Assembly (NCBI GenBank): GCA_014656175.1
Contig: BNBX01000006.1
Location: 186,001-250,000, forward strand
Length of the DNA stretch: 64,000 nt
From: Streptomyces werraensis
Lineage (GTDB): Bacteria; Actinomycetota; Actinomycetes; Streptomycetales; Streptomycetaceae
Reading direction: 5' to 3'
How positions within the stretch are numbered: the first letter of the stretch is position 1; each line of letters starts with the position of its first letter. Below, one piece after another: positions 32,341 to 40,981 of this stretch. The notes under the pieces are model-generated. The model saw only the letters and a program-made list of their open reading frames with translations, had not been told where the DNA came from and did no database searches. Made by a program: the position numbers and the translations under genes.

Positions 32341-33898
32341 GAGACGCCGTCGCTGGCGGCCCCGTTCGGTACGGGCCCGCGCGGCTCTCGCCGCAGCCCT
32401 TACCGCGGCGATCGTGCTGACCGGCATCGGCTGGTGGGTGCACCAGGAGGTGTACCGGCAGAGCTTGTCGGTCGCCCATGAACAGGCCCGTAAGGATCTC
32501 TTCGCCCTCGTCGACCAGCTCAAGGAGGGCCAGGTGCCCAGCCCACGGCGCGCCGTGCCGTACGAGGTCGTCGCGACCGGCCGGCCCACCGCCGTGGCCG
32601 CGGGCGGGGGCATGGACGCCTTCGACCCCAGTGCCGGACATGTGCTGCCCGAGCCTCCCCCGCTCACCGAACCGATCCCTGAGGGCGGCGCCGACTGGGG
32701 CTACGCGTACCGGCCCATCGGGATACCGGACCGCCCCGACCACGACCCGGACCGCAGCAGCGTTCCCGGCCTGGCCGGCCGGACGTACGAGATCCTGTAC
32801 GACGACATCTGGGCCGGACAGCTGAGCCGCGAGCAGGCCGCCGCACTCGGCGTCCGCCCCGACGCCACCCTCCGGGCCTACGTGGTGGTGGTCCCGGACA
32901 CCTCGGAGGACATCGCCGCCGCCATCGACGACATGCTGCTCCGAGCCGGTCTCGTCGGCCTGGTCCTCATCGGCGCCGTCGCCTACTTCACCGTCCGCAT
33001 CGCACTACGCCCCGTCGAAGCCGTCCGGCGCCTCACCGCCTCGGTCACCGATCCACGCGAGCGCGTCACCGTCCCCGCGACCGCCCACGAGATCACCGCG
33101 CTCGCCGACACCATCAACACCACCCTCCAACGCCTCGACCAGGCCGCCGCCCAGCAGCGCCGGTTCGTCGCCGACGCCGCCCACGAGCTGCGCAGCCCGC
33201 TCACCACGCTGCTGACCAGCCTGGAGGTCGCCCTCGCCTACCCGGAACGCGCCGACTGGCCCGCCACGGCGACCACCGCCGCCCGGCAGACCCGCCGTCT
33301 TCAGGCGCTCGCCGAGGATCTGCTCCTCCTCGCCCGCCTCGACACCGGCGCCCCCACGGCCGATCCCGAGACCGTCGACCTGAGTGCCCTCGCGTCCCAG
33401 ATGGCCGAACAGCACCTCCTCTGCGCGCGCAAGCTGGAACTCACCTGCGACAGCCCCGGCCCCGCCCCTGTCCGCGGCAACCGTGACCAGCTCGAACGCC
33501 TGCTGCGCAACCTCCTCGACAACGCCGCCCGCCATGCCGCGCACCGTGTCCAGGTGACCGTCCGGAGCGAGGAAGGGCGGGTCGTCGTCACCGTGCACGA
33601 CGACGGGCCGGGTGTGCCCGCCGAGGATGCCGAGCGGATCTTCGAGCGCTTCGTCCGGCTCGACGACGCCCGCTCCCGGGACCAGGGAGGCACCGGCCTC
33701 GGGCTCGCCATCGCCCGTGACCTCGCCGAGCGTCACGGAGGCACTCTCACCCTTGTCCCGCGCACCCTCGGCGCCTGCTTCGAACTACGGCTGCCGCGCT
33801 CCCCGGCGCCGGACGACGTGGCCGGAGGGGATCACCGCTCCTCGGGAGGCGGCGACGTGGACGCCCGCACGACCAGTTCCGTGGCCAGCTCGATGTGA
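32327..33898 (+). CDS. Sensor histidine kinase of the adjacent response regulator
   Basis: 523 residues from GTG 32327, chosen because it overlaps the regulator stop as usual for coupled pairs. A first membrane segment (about 18-38) and a second (about 208-228) enclose an extracellular sensor of roughly 165 residues. HAMP follows, then the phospho-acceptor His at about 286 in DAAHELRSPLTTLL, the N box NLLDNAARHA, G1 DDGPGVP and G2 GGTGLGLAI. The last 67 coding bases overlap the convergent lacI gene, and the tail after FELRLPRSP is not part of the kinase fold. Confidence 0.92.
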   Translation: MNALERRRRWRPRSVRARAALAAALTAAIVLTGIGWWVHQEVYRQSLSVAHEQARKDLFALVDQLKEGQVPSPRRAVPYEVVATGRPTAVAAGGGMDAFDPSAGHVLPEPPPLTEPIPEGGADWGYAYRPIGIPDRPDHDPDRSSVPGLAGRTYEILYDDIWAGQLSREQAAALGVRPDATLRAYVVVVPDTSEDIAAAIDDMLLRAGLVGLVLIGAVAYFTVRIALRPVEAVRRLTASVTDPRERVTVPATAHEITALADTINTTLQRLDQAAAQQRRFVADAAHELRSPLTTLLTSLEVALAYPERADWPATATTAARQTRRLQALAEDLLLLARLDTGAPTADPETVDLSALASQMAEQHLLCARKLELTCDSPGPAPVRGNRDQLERLLRNLLDNAARHAAHRVQVTVRSEEGRVVVTVHDDGPGVPAEDAERIFERFVRLDDARSRDQGGTGLGLAIARDLAERHGGTLTLVPRTLGACFELRLPRSPAPDDVAGGDHRSSGGGDVDARTTSSVASSM

Positions 33899-34848
33899 TG
33901 CGACTCCGCCTTCTCCCCGTTCGCCAGCCGCAGGGCGGTCCGCAGTGCGGCAGCCCCCATCTCCCGCAGGGGCTGGCGCACGGTGGTGAGAGGCGGCGAG
34001 GCCATCTGGGCGAGACTGGTGTCGTCGAAGCCGACCACGCTGAGGTCCTCGGGGACGCGCAGGCCCCGGGCGCGGGCGGTCTCGACCACGCCGAGGGCGA
34101 TCTCGTCGTTGCCCGCGAAGACAGCCGTGGGCGGCTCGTCCAGGTCCAGCAGCGCCGCGGCGCCGGTCAGGCCCGTCTCGTACGTGAACTCCCCGGGCCG
34201 GACGTACCCGTCCGGCACCGGGGCGCCCTCGGCCTCCATGGCGGCGCGGTAGCCGTGCAAGCGGGCCTGGTTGCAGACGGCCATGGCGGGTCCGCCGAGG
34301 TAGGCGATGCGGCGGTGGCCCAGGGACAGCAGGTGCCGAGTGGCGGACAGGCCGCCGGCGAAGTTGGTCGCGCCCACGCTGTGCACCCGGCTGTCCGGCA
34401 GGTGCAGGGGGTCCAGCACCACCAACGGCAGCCCCGACCGCGCCAGTTCGCTCAGGTGCGCGGCGGTGTAGACGCTGGTGACCGCGATGACGGCGCGGCG
34501 GCCGGCCGACACCAGGTCCCGCGCCCAGTGCGGGGCGCTGGACGCCTTGCTCACCACCACCGACGCCCCCGACTCGGCGGCCGCGTCCACGATGCCCTCC
34601 AGCGTCTCCGCGACGTAGGACTTGAGGCTGCCCTTGAACTGCACCTCGATCGTCGGGCTCTCGACGGCCTCGGTGTGCCGGAACACCGGTGCCAGGTAGT
34701 CGTGCCGGTGCAGCAGTTCCTGCACCCGTACGCGGGTGTGCGGCGCCACGTCGCCACGGCCGTTGACCACCTTGGACACGGTGGCGACGGAGACCCCGGC
34801 CGCTCGGGCGATGTCCGCCAAGGTGGTGCGCCGGGCGTTCGGTCGCAT
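33832..34848 (-). CDS. LacI-family regulator of the adjacent xylo-oligosaccharide-type operon (BxlR-like)
   Basis: 338 residues from ATG 34848 after GAGAGGAA. The helix-turn-helix is LADIARAAGVSVATVSKVVN, with a recognition helix (ATVSKV) different from the region 1 LacI pair. The inducer-binding domain ends LSVVGFDDTSLAQMASPPLT. It is divergent from an importer/GH3 operon, the arrangement known as bxlR-bxlEFGA for xylobiose use in Streptomyces. The palindrome CGAAAC-A-GTTTCG in between is the probable operator. Its 3' end overlaps the convergent kinase gene by 67 bases. Confidence 0.9.
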   Translation of the reverse strand: MRPNARRTTLADIARAAGVSVATVSKVVNGRGDVAPHTRVRVQELLHRHDYLAPVFRHTEAVESPTIEVQFKGSLKSYVAETLEGIVDAAAESGASVVVSKASSAPHWARDLVSAGRRAVIAVTSVYTAAHLSELARSGLPLVVLDPLHLPDSRVHSVGATNFAGGLSATRHLLSLGHRRIAYLGGPAMAVCNQARLHGYRAAMEAEGAPVPDGYVRPGEFTYETGLTGAAALLDLDEPPTAVFAGNDEIALGVVETARARGLRVPEDLSVVGFDDTSLAQMASPPLTTVRQPLREMGAAALRTALRLANGEKAESHHIELATELVVRASTSPPPEER

Positions 34849-35061
34849 CGGTTCCTCTCAGCAGTAGGGCCGTCGGGGTGGCGCCCCGCCGGTCCGGCCG
34901 GTCACGCGGACTGATCCGCTCAACCGTACCGGTGAACGCCGTCCCGCCGCCGGGATCGTCCGGCGAGCAGGGCCGCCGCACCCGACGGCCCGGAACGGAA
35001 CGCACCGACAGTGTGACAGCCCGCAGCCGCTGCGTCATCACCGCCTTTCACCGGCTCTTTT

Positions 35062-35074
35062 CGAAACAGTTTCG
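35062..35074. promoter_or_regulatory. LacI-type operator CGAAAC-A-GTTTCG between lacI and the importer operon
   Basis: A perfect 13-bp inverted repeat with a single central base, 96 bases before the importer promoter and 213 bases from the lacI start. From memory, BxlR operators in Streptomyces have this CGAA-N-TTCG type. The 425-base gap 34849-35273 holds only this and the promoter elements. Confidence 0.72.
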
Positions 35075-35157
35075 GGAGTTGCCGGGTCGGCGCTGGACCG
35101 CTCAAAGTCCTTGTCCCACACGGAAGATGCCCGCCCCACAAGGCCCGTGCACGCATA

Positions 35158-35187
35158 TTGACACCGCATCAGCGCGAAACCTAGCTT
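35158..35187 (+). promoter_or_regulatory. Promoter of the xylo-oligosaccharide-type importer operon
   Basis: A perfect -35 TTGACA (35158-35163) and a -10 TAGCTT (35182-35187) are 18 bases apart. The leader to the ATG at 35274 is about 80 bases. Confidence 0.68.
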
Positions 35188-35212
35188 GCTCGAACAGAGC
35201 TAGACGAAGTGA

Positions 35213-35222
35213 TTTTCGAAAA
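35213..35222 (+). promoter_or_regulatory. Second operator-like palindrome in the importer leader (TTTTCGAAAA)
   Basis: This 10-bp perfect palindrome lies downstream of the promoter, in the transcribed leader. Its CGAAA half matches the operator at 35062, so it could be an auxiliary site or roadblock for the LacI protein. Confidence 0.45.
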
Positions 35223-35273
35223 CCTTTCCACGACTCACGAGAAGCCCGACGGCTCTCGAGTGCGGAGAAAATC

Positions 35274-36584
35274 ATGGCGCTCTCCCGACGTACCCTTCTC
35301 GGCCTCGCGGCCGCCGTGCCCGTCTCCGCGGCGCTCGCCGCCTGCGGCGGCTCCTCGGGCCCCGGCAAGGGCGGTGCCGCCACCTACTGGTACCTGAACG
35401 GACAGCCGCAGGAAGGCGTCAGAGCCGGCGCCGTCGACGCCTTCAACAAGGCTCATCCGGACACGCAGATCGAGGACACGACCTACCAGAACGACGCCTA
35501 CAAGACGAAGATCAAGACAGCCATCGGCGCCGGTCAGGCCCCCACCGTCATCTGGGGCTGGGGCGGCGGCACCCTGCGCGCCTACGCGGAGGCCGGGCAG
35601 GTCGAGGACCTCACCCCGTGGTTCGACGAGAACCCTGACGTCAAGAAGGGGCTGTTCCCGTCCTCGTTCGGCGCGGCGACCGTCGACGGCAAGATCTACG
35701 CGATGCCGTGCGAGACGGTGCAGCCGATCATCCTCTACTACAACAAGCGGGTGTTCGACCGGGTCAAGGCGGATCCGCCCGAGAGCTGGGACGACATCAT
35801 GGCCCTGGTGCCGAAGTTCAACGCGAAGGGCATCGCCCCCTTCGCGCTCGGCGGGCAGTCCCGGTGGACCAACATGATGTGGCTGGAGTTCCTGTTCGAC
35901 CGCATCGGCGGGCCCGAGGTGTTCCAGGCTGCCATCGAGGGCGAGAGGAACGCCTGGTCGCACCCCGACGCCATCAAGGCGCTCACCGCGCTCCAGGACC
36001 TGGTGAAGGCCGACGGGTTCGTGAAGGGATTCTCCTCCATCACCGCGGACTCCAACGCCGACCAGGCCCTGCTGTACACCGACCGCGCCGCCATGATGCT
36101 GCACGGCGCCTGGTCGTACGGCATCCAGAAGGCCGACGGCGGCGACTTCGTGTCCAGCGACTCGCTCGGCTTCATGACCTTCCCGGCCGTCGAGGGCGGC
36201 AAGGGCGACCTGAGCAACACCGTCGGCAACCCCGCGCAGTACCTGTCCGTCTCCGCCAAGGCGAGCGCCGAGCAGAAGAAGACCGCCAAGGACTTCTTCG
36301 CCACCGGCATCCTCCAGGAGGAGGAGGTGAAACAGTGGATCGGCAACGGGTCGGTGCCGATCCGGCTGGGCACGGAGAAGCTGCTGGCCGCCTCCGACAA
36401 CGCCGAGTTCCTGCAGTTCACCTACGACATCGCCAGCAAGGCCAAGGTGTTCGTGCAGTCCTGGGACCAGGCGCTCAGCCCCACCGCCGCGGAGACGCTG
36501 CTCGACAACATCGTCAAGCTGTTCCAACTGTCCATAACACCACAGCAGTTCGCTTCCAACCTCAACGCGGTCACCGCCGCATGA
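35274..36584 (+). CDS. Sugar-binding lipoprotein of a xylo-oligosaccharide-type ABC importer (BxlE-like)
   Basis: 436 residues from ATG 35274 (GGAGA upstream). The signal has twin arginines (SRRTLLGLAAAVPVSAALAA) and the lipobox LAAC. The family 1 binding-protein pattern is clear: YWYLNGQPQEGVRAGAVDAF, then GQAPTVIWGWGGG and MPCETVQPIILYYNKRVFDR. It binds extracellular oligosaccharide, most likely xylobiose or xylo-oligomers, judging by the GH3 enzyme and LacI regulator beside it. The stop overlaps the next start in ATGA. Confidence 0.87.
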   Translation: MALSRRTLLGLAAAVPVSAALAACGGSSGPGKGGAATYWYLNGQPQEGVRAGAVDAFNKAHPDTQIEDTTYQNDAYKTKIKTAIGAGQAPTVIWGWGGGTLRAYAEAGQVEDLTPWFDENPDVKKGLFPSSFGAATVDGKIYAMPCETVQPIILYYNKRVFDRVKADPPESWDDIMALVPKFNAKGIAPFALGGQSRWTNMMWLEFLFDRIGGPEVFQAAIEGERNAWSHPDAIKALTALQDLVKADGFVKGFSSITADSNADQALLYTDRAAMMLHGAWSYGIQKADGGDFVSSDSLGFMTFPAVEGGKGDLSNTVGNPAQYLSVSAKASAEQKKTAKDFFATGILQEEEVKQWIGNGSVPIRLGTEKLLAASDNAEFLQFTYDIASKAKVFVQSWDQALSPTAAETLLDNIVKLFQLSITPQQFASNLNAVTAA

Positions 36585-37489
36585 GCACGCTCACCGGCGA
36601 GCGGAGCGGCCGTCGCCCGCAGCGCAGCATCCTGCCCTGGCTGGCGACGCCCGCACTGCTGCTCTTCACCGGCTTCGCCGTCGTACCGCTCGTAGGCGTC
36701 TTCGCGCTGAGCTTCACCACCTGGGACGGCATCGGCTCCATCCGTCTGACCGGGCTGACCAGCTGGCGTGCGGTGCTCACCGATCCCGGGCTGCCGCACG
36801 CCCTCTGGGTGACGTTCCTGGTGATGGCCGTGTCCTGGGCCGTGCAGACACCGCTCAGCATCCTGCTCGGCACGTTCCTCGCCGGACGCCAACGGTACCG
36901 GGCGGTGCTGGGCGTCGTGTACTTCATCCCGCTGATGCTCAGCTCCGCCGCCATCGCCATCGCCTACGAGGCGCTGCTCGACCCGAACTTCGGGCTCGGC
37001 GCCGGACTGGGGATCGAGGCGCTCAGCCAGGACTGGCTGGGGCGGCCCGGCCTCGCGTTCGGCGTCGTCATCTTCGTCGTCTCCTGGCAGTTCGTTCCGT
37101 TCCACTCCCTGATCTATCAGGGCGGTGTCCAGCAGATCCCGAAGTCCCTCTACGAAGCAGCCCAGCTGGACGGGGCCGGACGGGTCAGGCAGTTCTTCAG
37201 CATCACGCTGCCCCAGCTGAAGTACACCGTCATCACCTCGTCCACCCTGATGGTCGTCGGGTCGCTGACCTTCTTCGACCTCATCTTCGTCCTGACCGAG
37301 GGCGGCCCCGGCGACGCCACCCGCGTCCTCGCACTGGACATGTACAAGCGGGGGTTCCAGGCCAGCCTGATGGGACCCGCCAGCGCCATCGCGGTCATCC
37401 TCGTCCTCGTCGGTCTCGCCCTCGCCCTGCTGCTGCGCCGCCTCGGAGGCCGGGACGCCGCAGCGAGCCAGCTCGAGGGGGCCTCCTGA
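36581..37489 (+). CDS. ABC importer permease, MalF type (BxlF-like)
   Basis: 302 residues starting at the ATGA junction 36581. Six membrane segments, the first being LATPALLLFTGFAVVPLVGV. The ATPase-docking EAA loop reads YEAAQLDGAGRVRQFFSITL. The operon lacks an ATPase gene, so a shared MsiK-type ATPase is implied. It ends one base before the next permease. Confidence 0.9.
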   Translation: MSTLTGERSGRRPQRSILPWLATPALLLFTGFAVVPLVGVFALSFTTWDGIGSIRLTGLTSWRAVLTDPGLPHALWVTFLVMAVSWAVQTPLSILLGTFLAGRQRYRAVLGVVYFIPLMLSSAAIAIAYEALLDPNFGLGAGLGIEALSQDWLGRPGLAFGVVIFVVSWQFVPFHSLIYQGGVQQIPKSLYEAAQLDGAGRVRQFFSITLPQLKYTVITSSTLMVVGSLTFFDLIFVLTEGGPGDATRVLALDMYKRGFQASLMGPASAIAVILVLVGLALALLLRRLGGRDAAASQLEGAS

Positions 37490-37490
37490 C

Positions 37491-38387
37491 GTGACGACCA
37501 CGCTCACCAAGACCCGACGGCCCCGGAAGGCCACCCGCCCCCAGGGCCCGCACCGTTCCCGCCCGGAGGCCCGCCGGCGCAACTGGCTCGGCGGACTGGC
37601 CGGCTGGCTCTGGCTGGCCGTCGTCGCCGTACCCCTCTACTGGACCCTCATCACCAGCCTCAAGGACCGCAGCCGCTACTACGCGAGCAACCCGCTGGTG
37701 CCGTCGGCCGATCCGACCCTGGACAACTACCGGATGGTCGTCGAGTCCGACTTCCTTCAGTACTTCGTGAACAGCGTCGTCGTGACCGCGGGAGCGGTGA
37801 TACCGGCGGTCCTCGTCTCCTTCATGGCGGCGTACGCCATCGTCCGCGGCTGGCGCATGCGCGTGCTGCGCGCCATGAACGGGCTGTTCCTCATGGGACT
37901 GGCCATCCCCCTGCAGGCGACGGTCATCCCGGTCTACCTCATCATCATCAAGCTGCACCTCTACGACAGCCTGCCCGCCCTGATCCTCCCGTCCATCGCC
38001 TTCGCCATCCCGCTGTCCGTGCTGGTCCTCGCCAACTTCATCCGCGACGTGCCGAAGGAACTCTTCGACTCGATGCGCGTGGACGGCGCCACCGAGTGGA
38101 CGACGCTGTGGCGGCTCGCGGCGCCGCTCACCCGGCCCGCCATCCTCACGGTGTCCATCTTCAACGCCCTGACCATCTGGAACGGCTTCCTGCTGCCCCT
38201 GGTCCTCACCCAGAGCCCCGACCGCAGAACCCTGCCGCTGGCCCTGTGGACCTTCCAGGGCCAGTACGGGGTCAACGTCCCGGCCGTGCTGGCCGCCGTC
38301 GTCCTCACCACCCTGCCCGTCCTGGTGCTGTACGCCTTCGGCCGCCGCCAGCTCCTCAGCGGCCTGACCGCGGGGTTCAGCCGCTGA
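37491..38387 (+). CDS. ABC importer permease, MalG type (BxlG-like)
   Basis: 298 residues from GTG 37491, one base after the preceding stop. Six membrane segments begin with WLWLAVVAVPLYWTLITSL. The EAA loop is ELFDSMRVDGATEWTTLWRL, where the usual EAA is replaced by DSM, as in some relatives. It completes the channel. The GH3 gene follows after 124 bases and is probably in the same operon. Confidence 0.9.
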   Translation: MTTTLTKTRRPRKATRPQGPHRSRPEARRRNWLGGLAGWLWLAVVAVPLYWTLITSLKDRSRYYASNPLVPSADPTLDNYRMVVESDFLQYFVNSVVVTAGAVIPAVLVSFMAAYAIVRGWRMRVLRAMNGLFLMGLAIPLQATVIPVYLIIIKLHLYDSLPALILPSIAFAIPLSVLVLANFIRDVPKELFDSMRVDGATEWTTLWRLAAPLTRPAILTVSIFNALTIWNGFLLPLVLTQSPDRRTLPLALWTFQGQYGVNVPAVLAAVVLTTLPVLVLYAFGRRQLLSGLTAGFSR

Positions 38388-38511
38388 CCTGACGTGATCC
38401 GACCTGACCGACACCGGCTTCGGCGAGACCCTGCGCCCCGCCCCGACTCCCACTCGACCACCGGTACGCCCGCCCGCCCCCGGTACGGGGCCGGGCGGGC
38501 GGAGGAGGAAA

Positions 38512-40890
38512 GTGAACGCCGACGTGGCCGCGGAGAACCCCTCCGCCCTCTCCCTCTGGAACGACCCGACCGTCCCCGTCGACGCACGCGTCGACGCGCT
38601 GATCGCCGCCATGACCCTCGAGGAGAAGACCGCCCAGCTGTTCGGGGTGTGGGTGGGCGCCTCCGCCGACGGCGGCGAGGTCGCCCCGCACCAGCACGAC
38701 ATGGAGGAGGCCGTCGACCTCGAAGCGCTCCTGCCCACCGGACTGGGCCAGCTGACCCGCCCCTTCGGCACCGTCCCGGTCGACCCCGCCCTGGGCGCGC
38801 TGTCCCTGGCCCGCACCCAGGCACGTGTCGCCGCCTCCAACCGCTTCGGCATCCCCGCCCTCGCGCACGACGAGTGCCTGGCCGGCTTCGCCGCCTGGGG
38901 CGCCACCGCCTATCCCGTCCCGCTGTCCTGGGGCGCCGCGTTCGACCCCGGCCTGGTACGGCGCATGGCCGCCGCCATCGGCCGCGACATGCGGTCCGTC
39001 GGCGTCCACCAGGGCCTCGCGCCCGTCCTGGACGTGGTGCGCGACGCCCGCTGGGGCCGTGTCGAGGAGACCATCGGCGAGGACCCGTACCTCGTCGGCA
39101 CCATCGGCACCGCCTACGTCCAGGGCCTGGAGTCCGCCGGGATCGTCGCCACCCTCAAGCACTTCGCCGGGTACTCGGCCTCCCGCGCCGGACGCAATCT
39201 CGCGCCCGCCTCGATGGGTCCGCGGGAGCGCGCCGACGTGGTGCTGCCACCGTTCGAGATGGCGATCCGCGAGGGCGGCGCCCGGTCGGTGATGAACGCC
39301 TACACCGACACCGACGGCGTGCCCTCGGCAGCCGACGAGGACCTCCTCACCGGCCTGCTGAGGGACACCTGGGGCTTCGACGGCACGGTCGTCGCCGACT
39401 ACTTCGCCGTCGCCTTCCTGAAGATCCTGCACGGTGTCGCGGCCGACTGGGCGGACGCCGCCGGCACCGCGCTCCGCGCCGGCATCGACGTCGAACTGCC
39501 CAACGTCAAGACGTACGGCGCCCCGCTCACCGAGGCCGTCGCCGACGGCCGTGTCCCCGGGGAACTGGTCGACCGCGCCCTGCGCCGGGTCCTCACCCAG
39601 AAGATCGCGCTCGGCCTGCTCGACCCGGACTGGGACCCCCTGCCGGCGGCGCTCGCCGGCACGGACCCTGACGACCCGGAGGCCCTGCGCGGCCGCGTCG
39701 ATCTGGACAGCCCCGGAAACCGCGCCCTGGCGCGCACGCTCGCCGAGGAAGCGGTGGTGCTGCTCGGCAACGACGGGACCCTGCCGCTCGACCGGCCCCG
39801 CCGCATCGCCCTGATCGGTCCCAACGCCGACGAACCCACCGCCGTGCTGGGCTGCTACTCCTTCCCCCAGCACATCGGCGTCCGCCACCCCGGAACACCG
39901 CTGGGCATCGGCCTGCCCACCCTGCGCGAAACCCTCGCCGCGGAGTTCCCTGACGCCGACATCACGTACGTCCGCGGCACCGGCGTGGACGACGGCGACC
40001 TCTCCGGCCTGGAGGAGGCGGTACGGGCTGCCCGCGAGGCCGACGTCACCCTCGTGGCGCTCGGCGACCGGGCCGGCCTCTTCGGACGCGGCACCAGCGG
40101 CGAGGGCTGCGACGCCGAGACACTGGACCTGCCCGGCGCGCAGCAGCAGCTCCTCGACGCGCTGCTCGACGCGGGGACGCCCGTGGTGACCGTGCTGCTG
40201 GCCGGACGGCCGTACGCGCTCGGCCGCGCGGTGACGGAGTCGGCGGCGATCGTCCAGTCGTTCTTCCCGGGCGAGGAAGGGACGCACGCGATCGCCGGGG
40301 TGCTGAGCGGCCGGGTCAACCCCTCCGGACGCCTCCCGGTCGGCGTGCCCCGCGCACCGGGCTCCCAGCCGGGCAGCTACCTCGGAGCGCCGCTGGCCCA
40401 CGCCAACGAGGCGTCCAGCGTGGACCCGACCCCCGCGTTCCCCTTCGGTCACGGCCTGTCCTACACACGGTTCGACTGGAACGACCTGACGGTGGACGCC
40501 CGCGAAGCGCCGACGGACGGCGAGTTCACGCTCGCCTTCACGGTCCGCAACACGGGCGACCGCTCGGGCACGGAGGTCGTCCAGCTGTATCTGCACGACC
40601 CGGTCGCCTCCGTCGTCCAGCCGGTGCAACGCCTCATCGGCTACACCCGGGTCACCCTGGACGCGGGGGAGACGCGGCGGCTGACGGTCACGGTCCCGGC
40701 GGACCTCGCGTCGTTCACGGGCCGCGACGGCAGGCGCGTGATCGAACCGGGCGTGCTGGAACTGAGGCTGGCGGCCTCCAGCGCCGACCCCCGCCTGACG
40801 GCCCGGGTTGTACTGACCAGCGCGGAACGCCACGTCGACCACACACGACGCCTGCACGCCACGTTCGTGCAGAAGCCGGCCACCACCTGA
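38512..40890 (+). CDS. Glycoside hydrolase family 3 enzyme, probably intracellular beta-xylosidase (BxlA-like)
   Basis: 792 residues from GTG 38512 behind GGAGGAGG. No signal peptide, so it acts on imported oligosaccharides. The GH3 TIM barrel has KHFAGY and SVMNAYTDTDGVPSAAD, and the nucleophile Asp at about 296 in VVADYF. The second domain holds GRGTSGEGCDAETLDLPGAQ with the probable acid/base Glu. An FnIII-like domain (TVRNTGDRSGTEVVQLYLHD) ends the protein. Length and motifs fit the BxlA group of beta-xylosidases; beta-glucosidase activity cannot be excluded. A strong terminator follows. Confidence 0.87.
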   Translation: MNADVAAENPSALSLWNDPTVPVDARVDALIAAMTLEEKTAQLFGVWVGASADGGEVAPHQHDMEEAVDLEALLPTGLGQLTRPFGTVPVDPALGALSLARTQARVAASNRFGIPALAHDECLAGFAAWGATAYPVPLSWGAAFDPGLVRRMAAAIGRDMRSVGVHQGLAPVLDVVRDARWGRVEETIGEDPYLVGTIGTAYVQGLESAGIVATLKHFAGYSASRAGRNLAPASMGPRERADVVLPPFEMAIREGGARSVMNAYTDTDGVPSAADEDLLTGLLRDTWGFDGTVVADYFAVAFLKILHGVAADWADAAGTALRAGIDVELPNVKTYGAPLTEAVADGRVPGELVDRALRRVLTQKIALGLLDPDWDPLPAALAGTDPDDPEALRGRVDLDSPGNRALARTLAEEAVVLLGNDGTLPLDRPRRIALIGPNADEPTAVLGCYSFPQHIGVRHPGTPLGIGLPTLRETLAAEFPDADITYVRGTGVDDGDLSGLEEAVRAAREADVTLVALGDRAGLFGRGTSGEGCDAETLDLPGAQQQLLDALLDAGTPVVTVLLAGRPYALGRAVTESAAIVQSFFPGEEGTHAIAGVLSGRVNPSGRLPVGVPRAPGSQPGSYLGAPLAHANEASSVDPTPAFPFGHGLSYTRFDWNDLTVDAREAPTDGEFTLAFTVRNTGDRSGTEVVQLYLHDPVASVVQPVQRLIGYTRVTLDAGETRRLTVTVPADLASFTGRDGRRVIEPGVLELRLAASSADPRLTARVVLTSAERHVDHTRRLHATFVQKPATT

Positions 40891-40894
40891 ACCG

Positions 40895-40931
40895 CGGGGT
40901 GCGCGGCACACGTCAGGGGCCGCGCACCCCG
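40895..40931. terminator. Terminator between the GH3 gene and the convergent pentonate operon
   Basis: A perfect 13-bp stem (40895-40907 with 40919-40931) has an 11-base loop. It starts four bases after the GH3 stop and can act in both directions. Confidence 0.8.
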
Positions 40932-40981
40932 TGTGACGGTCCCGGGGCTGATCGACGACTTCCCGTGACATGTCCCGTCGC

